A stretch of 64,000 bases of DNA from Vibrio aquaticus (GTDB lineage: Bacteria; Pseudomonadota; Gammaproteobacteria; Enterobacterales; Vibrionaceae), in assembly GCF_003970385.1 (NCBI RefSeq), contig NZ_RXZH01000001.1:744001-808000 (forward strand), given 5' to 3'. The position numbers and the translations under genes were made by a program. Under the pieces are notes generated by a model. The model saw nothing but the letters and a program-made list of their open reading frames with translations, was not told where the DNA came from and made no database searches. Of the stretch, positions 61,514 through 64,000 are shown piece after piece (within the stretch, counting starts at the first letter, position 1; each line of letters opens with the position of its first letter).

Positions 61514-61547
61514 GCTTTAGTGTTATACATAGGTATAACACTAAAGC
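61514..61547. promoter_or_regulatory. YtrA operator and embedded promoter (perfect 34-bp palindrome)
   Basis: GCTTTAGTGTTATAC, a 4-nt centre, then GTATAACACTAAAGC: two perfect 15-bp arms. On the minus strand, TTGCTT and TATAAC spaced by 16 bp form -35 and -10, so the operator covers the core promoter and binding would block RNA polymerase. Confidence 0.8.
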
Positions 61548-61603
61548 AATTAGAGCAGATTGCAACCATTATCTCGATGGCGGGGTGCAGGGTTGGGGGA
61601 AAC

Positions 61604-61630
61604 AAAAAAGCTCCCTAGATGTGGGAGCTT
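61604..61630 (-). terminator. Rho-independent terminator
   Basis: The stem AAGCTCCC/GGGAGCTT with a 7-nt loop is followed by a T-run on the minus strand, 10 bp after the outer-membrane-like gene. Confidence 0.88.
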
Positions 61631-61639
61631 GGTTAAGAA

Positions 61640-62377
61640 CTAAAACTGAATGTTCATTTCAACTCGAAAATCGGTACCGTTAAAAGAATCACCCCAGTTC
61701 CAAAAACCTCGAATATTGTGGCGTGGTGTAATTTGATACCCAACGGCAGCTTCATGAGCCAAACCATAGCCGTCTTCATATTGCTCGTCTCCACCAAGCT
61801 GGCTTGTATACATTGGATTGTAATTCAGCCAAATTGAGTCGGTAATGTCCACTTTGCCATACATACCAACTAAGGCAAAAGAAGCGGGTACGGCATAGCC
61901 GCTATCTGACTCATCAATGGTTAGACCTAAGCCAGCCAATGGGTAAAGTTGAACAGATCCAATCTTAGGTAAAGCTTGAATTAGGCTGTAAGAAGTCGTG
62001 CCTACACCTTGTTCAAAATTCCAATTTACGTCGACTTGATTACCACGACCATTGGTTGTATCAACATGGAAATGACGATAGCGAACGGAATCTACAGAAT
62101 CATTCGCTTGATCCGATGTCCCCAGCAACTCTCCCCCGACTCCTTTTAGCTCCAATACATGCTGAGCCATCGAATCTTCATCACCCGTATCATACGCTTG
62201 ACCAAGCTTTATATTGACGCCTTTCGTCGTCCACCCCACACCTGCCTGTGTATAGACTGCGAGTGGGTCACTCATATCTTGTACTTCTTCCGCTTTGAGT
62301 TGAGGAGCAATGACGAGAGTGGCGAATATTGCTGCAAACGTAGCTCGTGGAATGAAGGTATTCTTATCAAATTTCAT
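61640..62377 (-). CDS. Outer-membrane-like beta-barrel protein, unknown function
   Basis: A 245-residue secreted protein with signal peptide MKFDKNTFIPRATFAAIFAT to KAEE (about residues 1-29). The mature part has alternating hydrophobic strands (AGVGWTTKGVNIKLGQAY, SIWLNYNPMYTSQL, AAVGYQITPRHNIRGFWNWG) and ends in a Phe (VEMNIQF), typical of an outer-membrane barrel C-terminus. A DSxDDSxYR-like acidic region lies in between. Its start at 62377 was chosen by the signal peptide. It follows the alkylsulfatase-like gene on the same strand by 75 bp and may share its transcript. Confidence 0.8.
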   Translation of the reverse strand: MKFDKNTFIPRATFAAIFATLVIAPQLKAEEVQDMSDPLAVYTQAGVGWTTKGVNIKLGQAYDTGDEDSMAQHVLELKGVGGELLGTSDQANDSVDSVRYRHFHVDTTNGRGNQVDVNWNFEQGVGTTSYSLIQALPKIGSVQLYPLAGLGLTIDESDSGYAVPASFALVGMYGKVDITDSIWLNYNPMYTSQLGGDEQYEDGYGLAHEAAVGYQITPRHNIRGFWNWGDSFNGTDFRVEMNIQF

Positions 62378-62452
62378 CTTTCTTAGCCCATTTGATTTCC
62401 CAATAAAAGAAAGATGAGGCATCCCTGCCTCATCTAGTACTCGATAATTGGG

Positions 62453-64000
62453 TTATCGAACGTGTAGGTAGAATGGAGAAAATACGTCAGTCACATCCAC
62501 TAGGCGTTGCAGTTTGTTTAAGTCTCCTTTGACTGTTTTTGCCGATGAATCTTTAACACTCAAGTCCTTGACTAAGAACAGGTGGACAAAATCGGCTTTT
62601 GACACTTTCACCGTCAAATCAGCATTGTCAGCGTGCATCTTGTCAATTGCCATAGTGCGGTTGGATACATTGATTAGGTAACTTTCTCCATCAATATCCA
62701 TGTTAATTACTAACGTCTCATCCGGCTTCAGCTCTTCCGCTTTCAAACGGGTTGGGACCAAGCTAATCACATCATCGGTTGGCGCATCGACAAATTTGCT
62801 CGCGTCACCAAAGAAGTTCATCGTATCTAGCACGCCGTCAAGTTGGCCACGTAGCTCAGCTGCACCTGTTAAACCCCAGTGGCGCCAGCCTGGTACCGAT
62901 TGCTCCCACGCCCAGTTTTCCATCGCTTGTGCTTTCAGTTCACGAGCGTCCATGTCTTGGTGGTCAACACGGATAACGTGAGTAAGCACTTGCATTGCTT
63001 CACCGTATTTTTGCTCTTCGATGAACTGCTCAGCCGCTTTCTTGATCTTCTCGTCACCACCCATCATATCGACATACATTTGAGCCATATCTTTATGAGC
63101 TGGCTTTGCAAACTCAGACGCATCACCGTTGAACCAGCCCACATTACCTGCATAAATGTTGGCAACGTTTTGGTACTCAGAGCCACGAAGTGGACGCAAA
63201 TAGTCATGATCTTTCAGCTCTTCTGGCAAGCGAATCGAGTCTGACAACTCGTGCATGGTATAGCCTTTGTTGATGAAACGAACCGTTTGGTCTTGCATGT
63301 AACGTAGGCTGTCTGCATACGCTTTCATCACATCTTCCACACGGTCAGCCCCTACCGCCGAACGACCATGGTGCAGTGACAACGCTGTTGGATGGTAACG
63401 ACGCATACGGTCAATAGAATCTGCCCACTCTAGACCATCACGATACTCAGCACCGCGAATGGTGTAGAGGTTCGGTAGCGTTTCACCTTGGATGGTATCG
63501 CCGCCAACCATATCACCAGTCTCATGTACATAGAGGCCTACGCCATCTGGTGCTTCACCTGGGGTATGGAAGAATTCAAGCGTTAAACCATCTATTTCAA
63601 GAATTAACAAGTCATCAACTAAGATATTTGGTGCAAAGAAGTTCTTGTTTTGCGATTGCATAACAATTTTTGACGGGTAGCCAACACCTTGGTTAACCCC
63701 TTTATCATATTCGTTATCATGAGCTAAAAAAGCACCAAATGCGTAACCGGTTCGGATCGATTGCTGATTGAGGTAAATACCTGACTCTTCGTTCATCTTG
63801 CGTTGGAAATCCGCATGAGCAATCACGTTAATTTCTCCGGCTTCAAAACGCTCACGAGTGGTTAAACCTTCACTCCCCGCCCACTGATCTGGGTGGTGGT
63901 GGGTATAGAAAATGGTATGAACTTCACTCTTATCTCCTGTTGCTTGGCGATAAGCCGCTAACATGGCCTCTGCTGTCTCTTTTGCCGAACCTGCATCAGC
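62453..64000 (-). CDS. MBL-fold alkylsulfatase-like protein (N-terminus off the window)
   Basis: A partial gene of at least 515 codons running off the right edge. A metallo-beta-lactamase domain with the block YTHHHPDQWAG, then HTPGEAPDG and LSLHHGRSAVG, is followed by a dimerisation domain and a C-terminal SCP2-like domain (ISLVPTRLKAEELKPDETLV, then STIDGESYLIN-like region). This is the linear primary-alkylsulfatase/SdsA layout, which cuts sulfate esters such as SDS. The metal motif HxHxDH reads HHHPDQ here, so the last His is replaced by Gln. The visible upstream frame is open with no stop. Confidence 0.85.
   Translation of the reverse strand, partial: ADAGSAKETAEAMLAAYRQATGDKSEVHTIFYTHHHPDQWAGSEGLTTRERFEAGEINVIAHADFQRKMNEESGIYLNQQSIRTGYAFGAFLAHDNEYDKGVNQGVGYPSKIVMQSQNKNFFAPNILVDDLLILEIDGLTLEFFHTPGEAPDGVGLYVHETGDMVGGDTIQGETLPNLYTIRGAEYRDGLEWADSIDRMRRYHPTALSLHHGRSAVGADRVEDVMKAYADSLRYMQDQTVRFINKGYTMHELSDSIRLPEELKDHDYLRPLRGSEYQNVANIYAGNVGWFNGDASEFAKPAHKDMAQMYVDMMGGDEKIKKAAEQFIEEQKYGEAMQVLTHVIRVDHQDMDARELKAQAMENWAWEQSVPGWRHWGLTGAAELRGQLDGVLDTMNFFGDASKFVDAPTDDVISLVPTRLKAEELKPDETLVINMDIDGESYLINVSNRTMAIDKMHADNADLTVKVSKADFVHLFLVKDLSVKDSSAKTVKGDLNKLQRLVDVTDVFSPFYLHVR

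Noticed and set aside
61514..61547. The palindrome around TGTTATAC/GTATAACA as a possible Zur box
   Set aside because: The half-sites resemble Zur half-sites but the spacing is too long, and the context is a YtrA-type operon.
1..64000. CRISPR arrays, tRNA or rRNA genes, transposases, integrases
   Set aside because: No regularly spaced repeat array, no cloverleaf or rRNA-like sequence, and no recombinase protein was seen. The repeats found are few and short.

Overview
The window looks like part of a Vibrio genome, probably the second chromosome of a marine species. Protein-level resemblance points to Vibrionaceae throughout: betIBA, DUF1826, M23 endopeptidases of the Shy type, the 7-Fe ferredoxin and many paired LysR regulators. 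GC is moderate and genes are dense. I see no rRNA, tRNA or CRISPR array and no intact transposase. Both ends cut genes: betA on the left and an alkylsulfatase-like gene on the right.

Layout. 1-3.4 kb: choline-to-betaine operon betI-betB-betA (minus strand) with a BetI-type palindrome upstream. 3.8-7.4 kb: a metallo-beta-lactamase-fold hydrolase, a large FAD protein, ferredoxin FdxA and a SnoaL-like protein. 7.5-10.6 kb: two LysR regulators and a quinone-oxidoreductase-like MDR enzyme. 10.6-12.2 kb: an accessory patch with a broken 3' end of the neighbouring rRNA-methyltransferase gene, a duplicated terminator, an inverted pair of 40-bp dispersed repeats, a cold-shock gene, and a second copy of the cold-shock leader now driving two tiny unknown ORFs. 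12.2-19.2 kb: two SPOUT RNA methyltransferases (TrmY and TrmH type), an HD hydrolase, a periplasmic binding protein, an M23 endopeptidase with a Zur-like box, and an MFS/LysR pair. 19.4-22.1 kb: an orphan 899-residue secreted protein.

22.6-29.6 kb: a CDGSH-glutamate synthase fusion, then a hexonate locus (Eda, KDG kinase, PTS EIIBC, a ManD/RspA-type dehydratase, GntR). 29.9-38.7 kb: mixed housekeeping and stress genes, including a Zur-box-preceded DUF1826 gene, a MATE pump, a phospholipase-D-like lipoprotein and a haloalkane-dehalogenase-like pair. 38.7-50.4 kb: a large catabolic island (lactonase, RidA, GH20 hexosaminidase, Eda, KDG kinase, sodium symporter, RidA, N-acyl-D-amino-acid deacylase, D-serine-dehydratase-like enzyme, RpiR regulator). 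It reads as a complete route for C1-oxidised chitin sugar (N-acetylglucosaminic acid): deacetylation, deamination to 2-keto-3-deoxygluconate (KDG), phosphorylation, and cleavage to pyruvate and glyceraldehyde 3-phosphate.

50.4-56.7 kb: a GntR-controlled ABC importer with an in-operon phosphodiesterase/phosphatase-fold enzyme and a HAD phosphatase, probably for an organophosphorus compound. 56.9-64 kb: small membrane and His-rich proteins, a MerR-methyltransferase fusion, a YtrA-type ABC operon with a perfect 34-bp palindrome over its promoter, an outer-membrane-like protein and the partial alkylsulfatase-like gene.

Two themes link distant genes. KDG is the common node of two separate Eda/KDG-kinase cassettes about 18 kb apart. 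Near-identical Zur-like boxes sit before the M23 endopeptidase and the DUF1826 gene, suggesting a shared zinc-starvation response.
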